Source of the DNA: Winogradskyella wichelsiae
GTDB lineage: Bacteria > Bacteroidota > Bacteroidia > Flavobacteriales > Flavobacteriaceae
Direction: 5' to 3'
DNA: 64,000 nt
Assembly: GCF_013403925.1 (NCBI RefSeq)
Contig: NZ_JABFDJ010000002.1
Location: forward strand, 496,001-560,000
In this document: one piece after another, positions 35,564-44,654 of the stretch
Position numbering within the stretch: the stretch's first letter is position 1
How the letters are laid out: every line of letters begins with the position of its first letter
The notes under the pieces: generated by a model
Told to the model about the DNA's origin: nothing
The model's input: the letters and a program-made list of their open reading frames with translations, nothing else
The model's database searches: none
Translations under genes and position numbers: made by a program

Positions 35564-36268
35564 TTAAGTATTTAGAATAAATAAACGTTCTATATTTTCT
35601 TTCGTAGACAAATTCTCAGCATGCCAAGAAAAAGTCGTCTTAGAAGGCATTTCCCAAATACACTCAAAATCTTCAGGTGCATTATACTCACTTATAAATA
35701 CTTTGTGCCCCAATTTACTTTGCTTACGGCACCAATTCCAAAATACTTTATGATCAAAATCGTCTCTATACTTTGTTGTAGAAGCATATGGTGGATCGCA
35801 ATAAATAATACTATTTTTCTTAAATTTTAAATCCAAATAAGATTTACAGGACAAAATAACACCGTCAAGGTTTGGCAATTGTTTTGTGATATTACGATAA
35901 TGTTCTCCCCAATAATCACGCTTGCCTTCTTTATCACGTCGATATCCGGAAAACCATTTCCCGCCAAAAGAATTAAAACCAACATAACCTACAAGATGCT
36001 TTGGGTAATCTTGCTGATTTGTTCTTATATTTTGGTATTCCGCTTCTGTTAGCAATTGTGGAGGGTCCCAATGATCATAAATTAAGGCATGCCACATAGC
36101 CATCAATTCTTCGTGCTGATCATTAGCCATTCTAACACCATCAACTTTATCAATCATGTTCATACCTCCCGCAAATGGCTCTATATAAACTTGATTTTCT
36201 AACCTATCTTTTAGAATAATAGGTAATAAATATTTTGAAAAACGCGCTTTACTGCCCATGTACTTCAT
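35564..36268 (-). CDS. D12-class DNA N6-adenine methyltransferase (orphan)
   Basis: 234 residues from the ATG at 36268; the longer frame to 36304 overlaps brnQ and adds nothing conserved. SAM-binding motif I is YIEPFAGGMN (about 28-37) and the catalytic motif IV is DPPY (158-161). KYMGSKARF at the N-terminus and GFNSFGGKWFSGYRR are typical of phage-type Dam enzymes. No restriction endonuclease gene is nearby, so it is an orphan methylase, or a phage-derived one now in a housekeeping operon behind brnQ. The target site is not predictable by eye. Confidence 0.9.
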   Translation of the reverse strand: MKYMGSKARFSKYLLPIILKDRLENQVYIEPFAGGMNMIDKVDGVRMANDQHEELMAMWHALIYDHWDPPQLLTEAEYQNIRTNQQDYPKHLVGYVGFNSFGGKWFSGYRRDKEGKRDYWGEHYRNITKQLPNLDGVILSCKSYLDLKFKKNSIIYCDPPYASTTKYRDDFDHKVFWNWCRKQSKLGHKVFISEYNAPEDFECIWEMPSKTTFSWHAENLSTKENIERLFILNT

Positions 36269-36272
36269 AAGA

Positions 36273-37571
36273 CTATACTTTTTTTCGTTGAAAAATAATA
36301 ACACTTAAAAAAGTAATAAAAGCAGGCAAAACCCAACCTAAACTATAATTAGCCATAGGAATATACTTCGTTAAAAGTTTTAATCCCTCAGAAGGACTTA
36401 AAAAACCTATAACATCTGGAATACTAAATAAAATTGTAATCACAACAACCGTTCTAAAAACTAAAGACGTTGCTATTTTTTCGGGCAATACATTCAATAA
36501 AATAAGAATAATAGTAATTGGGTAAATAAATAATAACACCGGAACCCCCACTAGAATGATAGAATTAAAATCTAATTGACCAACTACAACACCGAAAACG
36601 CAAGCTAAAACTGCCGAAATAATATAAACCGTTTTAGAATTGTTAAGTAAACCTTTAAAATAATCTGCAGTACCAGCCACAATGCCAATAGCAGTAGTTA
36701 AACACGCCAATGAAATTAAAATGCTAAGAATAGTGTTTCCAAATTCACCTAAAGAAGCAATACTAATACCACGTAACAAATTAGCACGCTGCATGTCATT
36801 ACTCAAGCCTGAATCTATAGAAATATCTGAACTATAATAAGCACCAACTGCAATTAAACCTGCATAAATAACAAAAAGCCCTAAACCGGCTATAAAGCCC
36901 GACTTTCTAATTAATGTCCGTTTAGAACCATAGGCTTCAACCGACATGTTTTTAAAATTTAAAGACACAATAATCACAGCACCTACAACAACAGAAGCAA
37001 TAGCATCAAAGGTTTGATAGCCTTCTAAAAAACCTGTAATAATTGGTGTTTTAGATTGTGAAACTCCCGTATTAAATTCTGAAGAAACCAAAGCAATACC
37101 AATAACAGCTAATAAAAGCAATACGATAAAAGGAGTTAAAAACTTTCCGATTACATTGAGGATTCTAGTTCGATTAAGCACAAAAATTAAAACTAAAGAG
37201 AAATAAATTGAACTTGTTAGCAACGGACTTGTTCCAAAAGCAGGAAACACAGCAACCTCATGTGTTGCCACAGCAGTTCTTGGTGATGGAATAGCAACAG
37301 CAATGACATAAATTAAAATACAATAAATTATACTAAAACTTTTAGATACTTTTTTACCAAAATCAAATAGTGTTCCTTGTAATCTTGCATGAGCAAGAAT
37401 CCCGAGAATAGGAATAACAACAGCTGTAATCATGAAGCCAATGGTTACTAAAAACCAATTCTCTCCTGCATTATAACCTAATAATGGTGGGATTAATAAA
37501 TTTCCTGCTCCAAAAAATAAAGAGAACAGACCAAAACTAGTTATTAAAAGTTCTTTACGTTGAATATTCAC
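36273..37571 (-). CDS. brnQ: Branched-chain amino acid transporter (LIVCS family)
   Basis: 432 residues with about 12 predicted membrane helices. It imports Leu, Ile and Val with a cation. The family-specific N-terminus FGLFSLFFGAGNLLIPPLLG and PSPRTAVATHEVAV are present. It starts at GTG immediately after the TAA of the upstream hydrolase (TAAGTG), so the two are very likely translationally coupled. The methylase follows 4 bp after its stop. Confidence 0.93.
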   Translation of the reverse strand: MNIQRKELLITSFGLFSLFFGAGNLLIPPLLGYNAGENWFLVTIGFMITAVVIPILGILAHARLQGTLFDFGKKVSKSFSIIYCILIYVIAVAIPSPRTAVATHEVAVFPAFGTSPLLTSSIYFSLVLIFVLNRTRILNVIGKFLTPFIVLLLLAVIGIALVSSEFNTGVSQSKTPIITGFLEGYQTFDAIASVVVGAVIIVSLNFKNMSVEAYGSKRTLIRKSGFIAGLGLFVIYAGLIAVGAYYSSDISIDSGLSNDMQRANLLRGISIASLGEFGNTILSILISLACLTTAIGIVAGTADYFKGLLNNSKTVYIISAVLACVFGVVVGQLDFNSIILVGVPVLLFIYPITIILILLNVLPEKIATSLVFRTVVVITILFSIPDVIGFLSPSEGLKLLTKYIPMANYSLGWVLPAFITFLSVIIFQRKKV

Positions 37572-39125
37572 TTACTCCTTTTTCTTAAGTTCTAAATCTC
37601 CAAAATCGAAACTAAAATCGGTAATTGGAGCAATGTAATTCATTGTTGCAGAAACAGCTTCTCCTTTTTCATTAAAGGTAAATTGGACATAAACATCAGC
37701 ATCAAAACTTCGATTATTCCACTTCGCCACAAAAGTTGTAGCATTAAATGGTAATAACTCACCAAATAATTGGGAAGATCTCACACTCTTTATTGTATAT
37801 CCTTTTTTAGCTTCATGAGAAATAACAATATCACCAAACCATTCATCGGTATAAGTCCCCACAATCTGTTCCGGTTTTGGTATCGTTTTTAATTTCTTTG
37901 CTTTTTTTACTTTAGCATACACCTCAGCTTTTATACTATCATTAAATTTAATGTAATCAACGTTTCCTGAACCATAATTCTCTAACCAATTTCTATTATC
38001 ATAACCTAAATAAGCATCTTTAATGGTATTTGTAATTGTACTAAAAGCAGAACCATTCATTTGATTGGTTAAAACAACAATTCCTAAGTCTAAATCCGGA
38101 ATCATTGTAAACTGAGTTACGGTACCTAATAAACCACCGGTATGATAGACTTGTTTATACCCTCCTTTAACATCAGATACAAACCAACCTAAACCATAAC
38201 CCTTAAAGTTAGAATTATAAGAATCGTTTGGATAAACTTTTAAAGGTGTTTGCAACTGCCAAAGTTCATTAAATTGTTTTTGACTCAATAGACGCTCTCC
38301 ATTTTTAGTTACAGCATTATTCATTAAAAACTGAGACCATGTTAGCATGTCTGTAATATTACTTACAATTCCACCAGCTGGGTTTGCAAGCGCACTCCAA
38401 TCATGCGGAATCTGAATAACCTCACCTTCAGTCATTGTATGCGCATCAATAATATTCGATTTATCGGTAACACGATTGTATGATGCTTTACTACTTGTCA
38501 TTCCAACAGGTTGCAAAATTTTAGTTTCAATAAATTCTTCCCAAGACAAACCACTTACACGTTTTAAAACTTCACCCGCAATGATAAACATGTTATTATT
38601 ATACTTAAACTCACTTCTAAATGAACTTTCAGGCTCTAAATACTGAACATTAGCAATAACATCGTCAATTGTAAAATCTCCCCCTTCAGGAAAAAACATC
38701 AAATCACCTGCGCCTAAACTCAATCCGCTACGATGTGTTACTAAATCTCTAACCGTAAATTGCTCAGTTACCCAAGAATCATGGAGTTTGAATTCTGGAA
38801 TATACTGACGGACTTTATCATCCCAATTCAACTTACCCGCATCCACCATCATTGCCAAAGCAAAACATGTAAACCCTTTACTATTTGAAGCAATACCGAC
38901 TAAAGTCTCGTCATTCATTTCCTTGTTATTAGTCAATGAACGCACACCATGACCTTTAGAATACACAATTTCTCCATCCTTATATATACCAACAGAAATA
39001 CCAGGAACATCAAATGTGGCTAATGTTGCTTCAATTAAGCTATCTAAGGATTGTTCTTTAATTTGTGCATTTAACAAGAAAGCTGAAACAAATAGAACCG
39101 AAGTAAAAAATCGTTTTAAAAACAT
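37572..39125 (-). CDS. Serine hydrolase, class C beta-lactamase-like, with C-terminal DUF3471-type domain
   Basis: 517 residues with a signal peptide (cleaved after LLNAQ, about residue 21), so it is periplasmic or exported. The active-site SxxK is Ser80-Lys83 (SNSK), the Tyr motif YNN is at 175-177, and HTGG replaces KTG near residue 335. The C-terminal region (about 410-510) is a small beta domain of the DUF3471 type. Relatives include D-aminopeptidases, esterases and PBP-like enzymes, and the exact reaction is unclear. Tight coupling to brnQ suggests that it releases peptides or amino acids which are then imported (inference). Confidence 0.9.
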   Translation of the reverse strand: MFLKRFFTSVLFVSAFLLNAQIKEQSLDSLIEATLATFDVPGISVGIYKDGEIVYSKGHGVRSLTNNKEMNDETLVGIASNSKGFTCFALAMMVDAGKLNWDDKVRQYIPEFKLHDSWVTEQFTVRDLVTHRSGLSLGAGDLMFFPEGGDFTIDDVIANVQYLEPESSFRSEFKYNNNMFIIAGEVLKRVSGLSWEEFIETKILQPVGMTSSKASYNRVTDKSNIIDAHTMTEGEVIQIPHDWSALANPAGGIVSNITDMLTWSQFLMNNAVTKNGERLLSQKQFNELWQLQTPLKVYPNDSYNSNFKGYGLGWFVSDVKGGYKQVYHTGGLLGTVTQFTMIPDLDLGIVVLTNQMNGSAFSTITNTIKDAYLGYDNRNWLENYGSGNVDYIKFNDSIKAEVYAKVKKAKKLKTIPKPEQIVGTYTDEWFGDIVISHEAKKGYTIKSVRSSQLFGELLPFNATTFVAKWNNRSFDADVYVQFTFNEKGEAVSATMNYIAPITDFSFDFGDLELKKKE

Positions 39126-39153
39126 GAAATGAAAATTTAATTTTGAATGCCAC

Positions 39154-39161
39154 CAAAGATA
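39154..39161 (-). promoter_or_regulatory. -7 promoter element of the hydrolase-brnQ-methylase operon
   Basis: Minus-strand TATCTTTG (TAnnTTTG), 28 bp before the hydrolase start. Confidence 0.5.
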
Positions 39162-39205
39162 CTAAAATGTTACAATGATTAATGGTCCATAATGTTTTCA
39201 AAATA

Positions 39206-39213
39206 TATCTTTG
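39206..39213 (+). promoter_or_regulatory. -7 promoter element of the alpha/beta hydrolase gene (leaderless layout)
   Basis: TATCTTTG (TAnnTTTG) ends only 5 bp before the ATG at 39219. The transcript would start at or next to the start codon, which also rules out the earlier in-frame ATG at 39192. Confidence 0.5.
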
Positions 39214-39218
39214 CAAAT

Positions 39219-39995
39219 ATGATTTTAGACTATAAAAACTGCACTATACATTACACTATTGAAGGGAAAGGACAACCCGTTGTTTTACTTCATGGTTTTT
39301 TAGAAAGCGTGAACATGTGGAATAATTTAGTTCCAAAATTATCTAACGCACATCAAGTTATTTGCATTGATCTTTTGGGACATGGAAAAACCGGATGCTT
39401 GGGTTATGTGCACACCATGGAAAATATGGCAGAAGCTATTTTTGCTGTTTTAGAATATTTAAATATTGAAAAAGCTCACTTTATTGGTCACTCTATGGGA
39501 GCTTATGCCGCTTTAGCCCTCGCTGAAACACAACCAAATTTATTTAACGGACTCTGCTTAATGAATTCTACATTTGAAGCAGATACAGACAAACGAAAAC
39601 TAATTAGATCTAGAGCCTGCAAAATGGCACAGACGAATTACGAAGCTTTGGTAGGAATGTCTTTTTCAAATTTATTTACAGACAAAAGTAAAATGAAATT
39701 TGAAGCAGAATACAATAACGCACTTAAGCTCGCTTTATTAACACCAGTACAAGGTTACATCGCAGCACAAGAAGGCATGAAACTCAGACCTGATCGTTAT
39801 GAAGTTTTAAGTCAATTAAATTGTAATAAGCTAATTATCATTGGCGTAAATGACGGACTTACTAACAAAGAGCAAATTATACATAAAATAGAAGGCACAA
39901 CAATTAATTTTATAGAACTTCGGAGTGGGCACATGAGTCATATTGAAAGTAAAAAAGAATTATCTTACAATATATTACACTTTATCGAAAATTAA
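39219..39995 (+). CDS. Alpha/beta hydrolase
   Basis: 258 residues from the ATG at 39219 (chosen because the -7 element overlaps the alternative start at 39192). The fold shows VVLLHGFLES (oxyanion region), DLLGHGKT, the nucleophile elbow GHSMG with Ser92, the acid Asp212 in GVNDGL, and His238 in SGHMSH. It is a small cytoplasmic esterase/lyase-like enzyme, in the MenH/BioH/haloperoxidase-like range. The substrate is unknown and the neighbours do not help. Confidence 0.9.
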   Translation: MILDYKNCTIHYTIEGKGQPVVLLHGFLESVNMWNNLVPKLSNAHQVICIDLLGHGKTGCLGYVHTMENMAEAIFAVLEYLNIEKAHFIGHSMGAYAALALAETQPNLFNGLCLMNSTFEADTDKRKLIRSRACKMAQTNYEALVGMSFSNLFTDKSKMKFEAEYNNALKLALLTPVQGYIAAQEGMKLRPDRYEVLSQLNCNKLIIIGVNDGLTNKEQIIHKIEGTTINFIELRSGHMSHIESKKELSYNILHFIEN

Positions 39996-40030
39996 AGCGT
40001 TTTAGCGTTTTGTTTTCATATATTTTCTAT

Positions 40031-40064
40031 GTTTACAATATAAAACAGATAATTAATTGTAAAC
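40031..40064. promoter_or_regulatory. Inverted repeat before the first FGH-family gene
   Basis: A perfect 9-bp inverted repeat GTTTACAAT (40031-40039) / ATTGTAAAC (40056-40064) with a 16-bp spacer ends 8 bp before the ATG at 40073. It could be an operator or a leader stem hiding the start region. Confidence 0.4.
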
Positions 40065-40072
40065 CGCTTAAT

Positions 40073-40315
40073 ATGACACCAACCAAATTTTACTGTGATT
40101 TATTTGGGCACAACTACGAAGTAACTAAAAAAGTCACCAACCATGTAAACGAATACACATGCAAATGCTGTAAAAAGCAATTAACTACTGGTAGCAACGG
40201 TAAATTAACAGAATTAACACCTAAACATCAAGAGATAAACTTTGATTTAGAACGTATTTACAACAATAAATTAACGCGTTTAAAGCAAAAAACACTCCGT
40301 TCGTCGATTTGCTAA
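40073..40315 (+). CDS. Small zinc-ribbon-like protein, FGH family paralogue 1
   Basis: 80 residues from the ATG at 40073; the frame is open upstream to 40010, but conservation with its paralogues begins here. Putative metal ligands are Cys8, His13, Cys30 and Cys33, in the pattern C-x2-FGH-x-Y-x8-H-x2-E-x2-C-x2-C-K. A Gly/Asn turn and a helical basic tail follow. Two paralogues lie at 40398 and 41952 with identical spacing. The pattern is reminiscent of small phage DUF1660-like zinc-ribbon proteins, but I do not recognise a named family. The function is unknown; nucleic-acid or protein binding is possible. Confidence 0.75.
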   Translation: MTPTKFYCDLFGHNYEVTKKVTNHVNEYTCKCCKKQLTTGSNGKLTELTPKHQEINFDLERIYNNKLTRLKQKTLRSSIC

Positions 40316-40397
40316 TTGTTAATAACTTTTTTTCTGCTATTTTTCTTATATTCCAATTTCCCTTTAAAAGTGCGCAAACTCCTAAGAAAACTAGTTA

Positions 40398-40628
40398 ATG
40401 AAAAATCTTTATTGTTCCTTGTTTGGCCACCATTACAAAGTGTCCAAAAAAATCACTTATCACGTTAAAGAATACAAATGTAAAAACTGTAAAGCCGAAA
40501 TGACCATAAATGGTAATGGCGCATTAATCCCTTTAACACCAAAATTTAAAGAAATAAATACGGTATTAAGTTACATCCACAAAAAACGGTTAGAAAAAGG
40601 TCAAAAACTTTTTATGACTGATCTTTAA
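40398..40628 (+). CDS. Small zinc-ribbon-like protein, FGH family paralogue 2
   Basis: 76 residues. It shares the full pattern with its neighbour: Cys6, FGH at 9-11, Tyr13, His22, Glu25, and Cys28-x2-Cys31-Lys, then NGNGAL and LTPKFKEIN, the latter also matched in paralogue 1 (LTPKHQEIN). Its last 17 bp overlap the 3' end of convergent thiL. Fewer than 85 bp separate it from paralogue 1, suggesting tandem duplication. Confidence 0.75.
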   Translation: MKNLYCSLFGHHYKVSKKITYHVKEYKCKNCKAEMTINGNGALIPLTPKFKEINTVLSYIHKKRLEKGQKLFMTDL

Positions 40629-41664
40629 GCGCATTCCATCCTTTAGCAATTATAGGAATTTTCTCTTCCCCTCTTGTTACTAAGTGCATACCTCTGTCTT
40701 CATCTGTCATAAATCCGATAACAGTTAAATTAGGGTTACCTTTAATTTTAAGAAAATCTTCTTGCGCAATTGTCATTAACAATTCATAATCTTCACCACC
40801 GCTAAGTGCTATTGTAGTACTATCTAAATTAAACTCCTCACAAGTAGAAATAACCTGAGGATCTAATGGGATCTTATTTTCGTAAACATCAACACCAACT
40901 TTACTTTGCTTACATAAATGAATTACCTCAGAAGATAAACCATCACTAACATCAATCATACTTGTTGGTTTAACATCCAAATCTTTCAACAAAGCAACTA
41001 TATCTTTTCGCGCTTCAGGTTTTAGTTGACGTTCAATGATGTAAGTATACATTGATAAATCGGGCTGATTTTGAGGATTCACTTTAAAGACTTCTTTTTC
41101 GCGCTCTAAAACTTGCAACCCCATAAAAGCCCCACCAATATCACCTGTAAGCACTAACAAATCATTCGGTTTAGCACCAGATCTTAATACCTCATCACCT
41201 TTTTCGACTTCACCAATAGCCGTTACAGAAATAATTAAACCAGAAGTTGAAGAAGTCGTATCACCACCAATCACATCCACATTATAAGTCTCTGCTGCCG
41301 CAGTAATACCCGCATACAATTCTTCTAACGCCTCTAACGGAAAACGATTAGAAACAGCAATCGAAACCGTAACTTGAGTTGCCGTAGCATTCATAGCATA
41401 GATATCTGATAGATTAACAACAATAGCTTTATAGCCTAAATGCTTTAATGGAGCATAACTTAAATCAAAGTGTACACCTTCAATTAATAAATCAGTAGAA
41501 ACAACCACTTGTTTCTTACCAAAGTTAAGAACCGCTGCATCATCACCAATACTTTTTATCGTTGACTTCTGAGAGACTTTAAAATGGTCTGTAAGGTGTT
41601 CAATTAATTTAAACTCTCCTAATTCACTCAAAGGAGTTCGCTGTGGGTTTTTATCTTCAATCAT
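40612..41664 (-). CDS. thiL: Thiamine-monophosphate kinase
   Basis: 350 residues. It phosphorylates thiamine monophosphate to thiamine diphosphate. Family signatures: LGEFKLIEHL at the N-terminus, SIGDDAAVL (metal/ATP), STDLLIEGVHFDL, VNLSDIYAMNATA, the Mg-binding GGDTTSS, and DVSDGLSSE. There are no other thiamine genes nearby. The -7 element lies only 4 bp from the ATG, so the mRNA appears leaderless. Confidence 0.96.
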   Translation of the reverse strand: MIEDKNPQRTPLSELGEFKLIEHLTDHFKVSQKSTIKSIGDDAAVLNFGKKQVVVSTDLLIEGVHFDLSYAPLKHLGYKAIVVNLSDIYAMNATATQVTVSIAVSNRFPLEALEELYAGITAAAETYNVDVIGGDTTSSTSGLIISVTAIGEVEKGDEVLRSGAKPNDLLVLTGDIGGAFMGLQVLEREKEVFKVNPQNQPDLSMYTYIIERQLKPEARKDIVALLKDLDVKPTSMIDVSDGLSSEVIHLCKQSKVGVDVYENKIPLDPQVISTCEEFNLDSTTIALSGGEDYELLMTIAQEDFLKIKGNPNLTVIGFMTDEDRGMHLVTRGEEKIPIIAKGWNALKDQS

Positions 41665-41668
41665 AATG

Positions 41669-41676
41669 CAAAAATA
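41669..41676 (-). promoter_or_regulatory. -7 promoter element of thiL (leaderless layout)
   Basis: Minus-strand TATTTTTG (TAnnTTTG), four bases from the thiL ATG. There is no alternative Met nearby, so transcription would begin at about the start codon. Confidence 0.5.
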
Positions 41677-41951
41677 TTATGCTTTTTTTTAATAAGTTGA
41701 ATTAATACGATAATTTCTAAAACTATTTCATAACAATTTATTTCACACTCTAAAACGTGAGCTCAAAACACCAACCTTAAAAAACTCATATTCAAACGTT
41801 AATCATTATCTAAAAATCTAAATTGGTCTATTTTACTTTTAAAATAGAACTAAAGCTTTAAAAAAAGATGCATTTCATCGAAAAAATAGGCATTTCAACC
41901 CGATGTTATTTTCGTTTATTATATATTGTTAATCCCAAACTACCTTAACTA

Positions 41952-42191
41952 ATGAAACCTACTTCTACAAAAACACTTCCGTGTGCCATATTTGGCCATA
42001 ATTACGTAAAATCTAAAACCAATACAGATCACACCACAGAGTTGACTTGTTCACACTGTAAAACAATTGTTTTAACGGATAGTCATGGCAATTTTGAAAA
42101 TCATACGGTTTACAACAGCCAAATTACAACCACCTTACAAGAACTTTATCGCCTTACTAAACGGGGCTCAAAAACTAAAGTAACCTCATAA
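41952..42191 (+). CDS. Small zinc-ribbon-like protein, FGH family paralogue 3
   Basis: 79 residues. The pattern is conserved with identical spacing: Cys11, FGH at 14-16, Tyr18, His27, Glu30, Cys33-x2-Cys36-Lys, then a DSHGNF turn. The C-terminal half has diverged from paralogues 1 and 2. It lies upstream of the suf cluster with its own 287-bp leader region. The function is unknown. Confidence 0.72.
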   Translation: MKPTSTKTLPCAIFGHNYVKSKTNTDHTTELTCSHCKTIVLTDSHGNFENHTVYNSQITTTLQELYRLTKRGSKTKVTS

Positions 42192-42297
42192 ATAATAATC
42201 TACTTTGCCTATACTTCATTTCTGCATCATAGTCAAAGCTTATTAAATCATATACTAATATAATGTTAGTACCTATGGTATAACACTTCCTATATTG

Positions 42298-42305
42298 TAT
42301 ATTTG
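42298..42305 (+). promoter_or_regulatory. -7 promoter element of the suf cluster
   Basis: TATATTTG (TAnnTTTG) followed by CA, 32 bp before sufA. The -33 box is weak (TGG at the 19-bp spacing). Confidence 0.6.
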
Positions 42306-42337
42306 CAATCTATTTAGAATTAATCTAGCTATGAAAT

Positions 42338-42667
42338 ATGATTAAAGTCTCTGAGCATGCAAAAAAGAAAGTCATAGAACTTATGACTGATGATGGTTAC
42401 GACCCAAATACTGACTTTGTAAGAGTTGGTGTTAAAAGTGGTGGCTGTTCTGGTTTATCTTACGATTTAAAGTTTGATAAAACACAACTAGAAGACGACA
42501 AGGTCTTTGAAGTAAATGACGTTAAAATCATTGTAGACAAAAAAAGCTTCCTTTATCTCATTGGTACTACCCTAGAATATTCAGGGGGACTAAATGGGTC
42601 AGGTTTCGTATTTAACAATCCCAATGCAAACCGTACTTGTGGTTGTGGAGAATCTTTCTCTCTTTAA
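42338..42667 (+). CDS. sufA: A-type iron-sulfur carrier (HesB/IscA/SufA)
   Basis: 109 residues. The three conserved Cys are Cys37 in GGCSGLSY and Cys101/Cys103 in the terminal TCGCGESF. It carries or transfers iron-sulfur clusters from the SUF scaffold to target proteins. It is the first gene of the suf cluster and directly upstream of sufB. Whether to name it sufA, iscA or erpA is a matter of context, and the suf position favours sufA. Confidence 0.93.
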   Translation: MIKVSEHAKKKVIELMTDDGYDPNTDFVRVGVKSGGCSGLSYDLKFDKTQLEDDKVFEVNDVKIIVDKKSFLYLIGTTLEYSGGLNGSGFVFNNPNANRTCGCGESFSL

Positions 42668-42725
42668 ACCAAGCCTATCTCAACCTTCCAATTCGGGGGG
42701 AGCTTAAACAAACGTAAAAACTATT

Positions 42726-44174
42726 ATGAGTAAATATACAGAAGACGATCTTAGAGAAGAATTAAAAACCAAAGAATATGAATATGGTTTTTTCACAGAT
42801 ATAAAATCTGAAACTTTTCCCATTGGTCTAAATGAAGATATTGTTAAGGCTATTTCTAAGAAAAAAGATGAGCCTCAATGGATGACAGATTGGAGACTAG
42901 AAGCTTTTAAGGCTTGGAAAGAAATGACTGAGCCAGAATGGGCGAATGTACATTACAAAAAACCAGACTTTCAGTCTATTGCATATTATTCTGCACCAGT
43001 TGCAATAGATCCTAATAAAACATTAGACGATGTAGATCCTGATTTATTAGCGATGTACAAAAAGTTAGGTATATCTGTAGATGAGCAGAAAAAGATGAAC
43101 AACGTTGCAATGGATATTGTTGTAGATTCTGTTTCTGTGGCAACTACTTTTAAAAAGACTTTAGCTGAAAAAGGGATTATTTTTATGTCTATTTCTGAAG
43201 CTATAAAAGAGCATCCAGAATTAGTGAAAAAATATATAGGAACAATTGTACCTATAAAAGACAACTTCTATGCTGCTTTAAATTCTGCTGTATTTAGTGA
43301 TGGATCATTCTGTTACATTCCAAAAGGTGTAAAATGCCCAATGGAATTATCTACTTACTTCAGAATTAACCAAGGAGGAACGGGGCAATTTGAAAGAACA
43401 CTTCTTGTTGCAGACGAAGGAAGTTATGTTTCTTATCTAGAAGGTTGTACAGCACCAAGTAGAGATGAAAATCAGTTACACGCTGCTGTTGTAGAGCTTA
43501 TTGCTTTAGATGATGCTGAAATAAAATATTCAACAGTACAAAATTGGTACCCAGGAAACTCTGAAGGTAAAGGTGGTGTTTACAATTTTGTAACAAAAAG
43601 AGGGCTTTGTGAGAAAAACGCAAAAATTTCTTGGACACAAGTTGAAACGGGTTCTGCTGTAACATGGAAATATCCTAGTTGTATTTTAAAAGGTGATAAT
43701 TCAGTTGGTGAATTTTATTCTATTGCTGTAACTAATAACTATCAGCAAGCAGATACAGGAACTAAAATGATTCACTTAGGTAAAAACACAAAATCAACTA
43801 TTATTTCAAAAGGTGTTTCTGCTGGTAAATCACAAAATTCTTATCGAGGATTGGTTCAAATTGGACCTAGAGCAGATAATGCACGTAATTTTTCGCAATG
43901 TGATAGTTTATTAATGGGTAACGATTGTGGTGCACACACATTCCCATATATTGAAGCAAAAAACAAAACAGCTAAAATAGAGCACGAAGCAACAACAAGT
44001 AAAATTGGTGAAGACCAAATTTTCTATTGCAACCAAAGAGGTATTGATACCGAGAAAGCCATTGCGTTAATCGTTAACGGGTTTAGTAAAGAGGTACTGA
44101 ATAAATTACCAATGGAATTTGCAGTTGAAGCTCGTAAATTATTAGAAATTAGTTTAGAGGGTTCTGTTGGATAA
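42726..44174 (+). CDS. sufB: Fe-S cluster assembly scaffold subunit SufB
   Basis: 482 residues. It is the core of the SufBCD scaffold. The family hallmarks include [50 protein letters not shown] and [15 protein letters not shown], with the beta-helix core and the C-terminal helical domain complete. The length is typical. It is followed by a small lipoprotein gene and then sufC. Confidence 0.97.
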   Translation: MSKYTEDDLREELKTKEYEYGFFTDIKSETFPIGLNEDIVKAISKKKDEPQWMTDWRLEAFKAWKEMTEPEWANVHYKKPDFQSIAYYSAPVAIDPNKTLDDVDPDLLAMYKKLGISVDEQKKMNNVAMDIVVDSVSVATTFKKTLAEKGIIFMSISEAIKEHPELVKKYIGTIVPIKDNFYAALNSAVFSDGSFCYIPKGVKCPMELSTYFRINQGGTGQFERTLLVADEGSYVSYLEGCTAPSRDENQLHAAVVELIALDDAEIKYSTVQNWYPGNSEGKGGVYNFVTKRGLCEKNAKISWTQVETGSAVTWKYPSCILKGDNSVGEFYSIAVTNNYQQADTGTKMIHLGKNTKSTIISKGVSAGKSQNSYRGLVQIGPRADNARNFSQCDSLLMGNDCGAHTFPYIEAKNKTAKIEHEATTSKIGEDQIFYCNQRGIDTEKAIALIVNGFSKEVLNKLPMEFAVEARKLLEISLEGSVG

Positions 44175-44239
44175 CAAACCTAGAGTTGATCGCTACGCTT
44201 AGTTGAACAGAAAAATATTGTAGATATAAAAATTTAAAT

Positions 44240-44650
44240 ATGAAAAAAATCAACTTAATCATCGTTTTAGCCTTAGCATTATTTGCTTGTAAAAACGAAA
44301 CAAAACAAGAAGAGGTAAATTTAGAAGCAAATCGTTCAAAATCTTACGATCAAAACGACGGATTTACAACTTTAAAAGGTGAATTTGTATACTATGGAGA
44401 TGCAGCCGTTTTACAAACAAACAACGAGATATATGGCGTGGTAATAGATCACAATATGCATCAACTAAATAAGCAAGTAACTGCTTATAAAAAAGAAGCT
44501 ACAGATATGATACCTGTAACCGTTAGAGTTAGAAAGTTTGAAAAAGACACTAACGAAGAAGGTTGGAAGTATCGTGTAGAAATAAAAGAAATTTTAAAGG
44601 TGGAAGCACCTGATCCAGAATCAAAAGACGTTATAAAATTAGCAAAATAA
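44240..44650 (+). CDS. Small lipoprotein embedded in the suf cluster
   Basis: 136 residues. The lipobox LALFAC gives lipidated Cys17, so the mature protein sits in the envelope while every suf product around it is cytoplasmic. The mature part (about 45-120) looks like a small beta-barrel ([47 protein letters not shown]), perhaps OB-like. I do not recognise the family. The gene is only 4 bp from sufC, so it is part of the operon. Confidence 0.72.
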   Translation: MKKINLIIVLALALFACKNETKQEEVNLEANRSKSYDQNDGFTTLKGEFVYYGDAAVLQTNNEIYGVVIDHNMHQLNKQVTAYKKEATDMIPVTVRVRKFEKDTNEEGWKYRVEIKEILKVEAPDPESKDVIKLAK

Positions 44651-44654
44651 GACT

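Noticed and set aside
44175-44239. Possible remnant of a dispersed repeat (GATCGCTACGCTTAGTTGAAC) between sufB and the lipoprotein gene
   Set aside because: Too short and without inverted partner sequence; no second copy in the window supports it.
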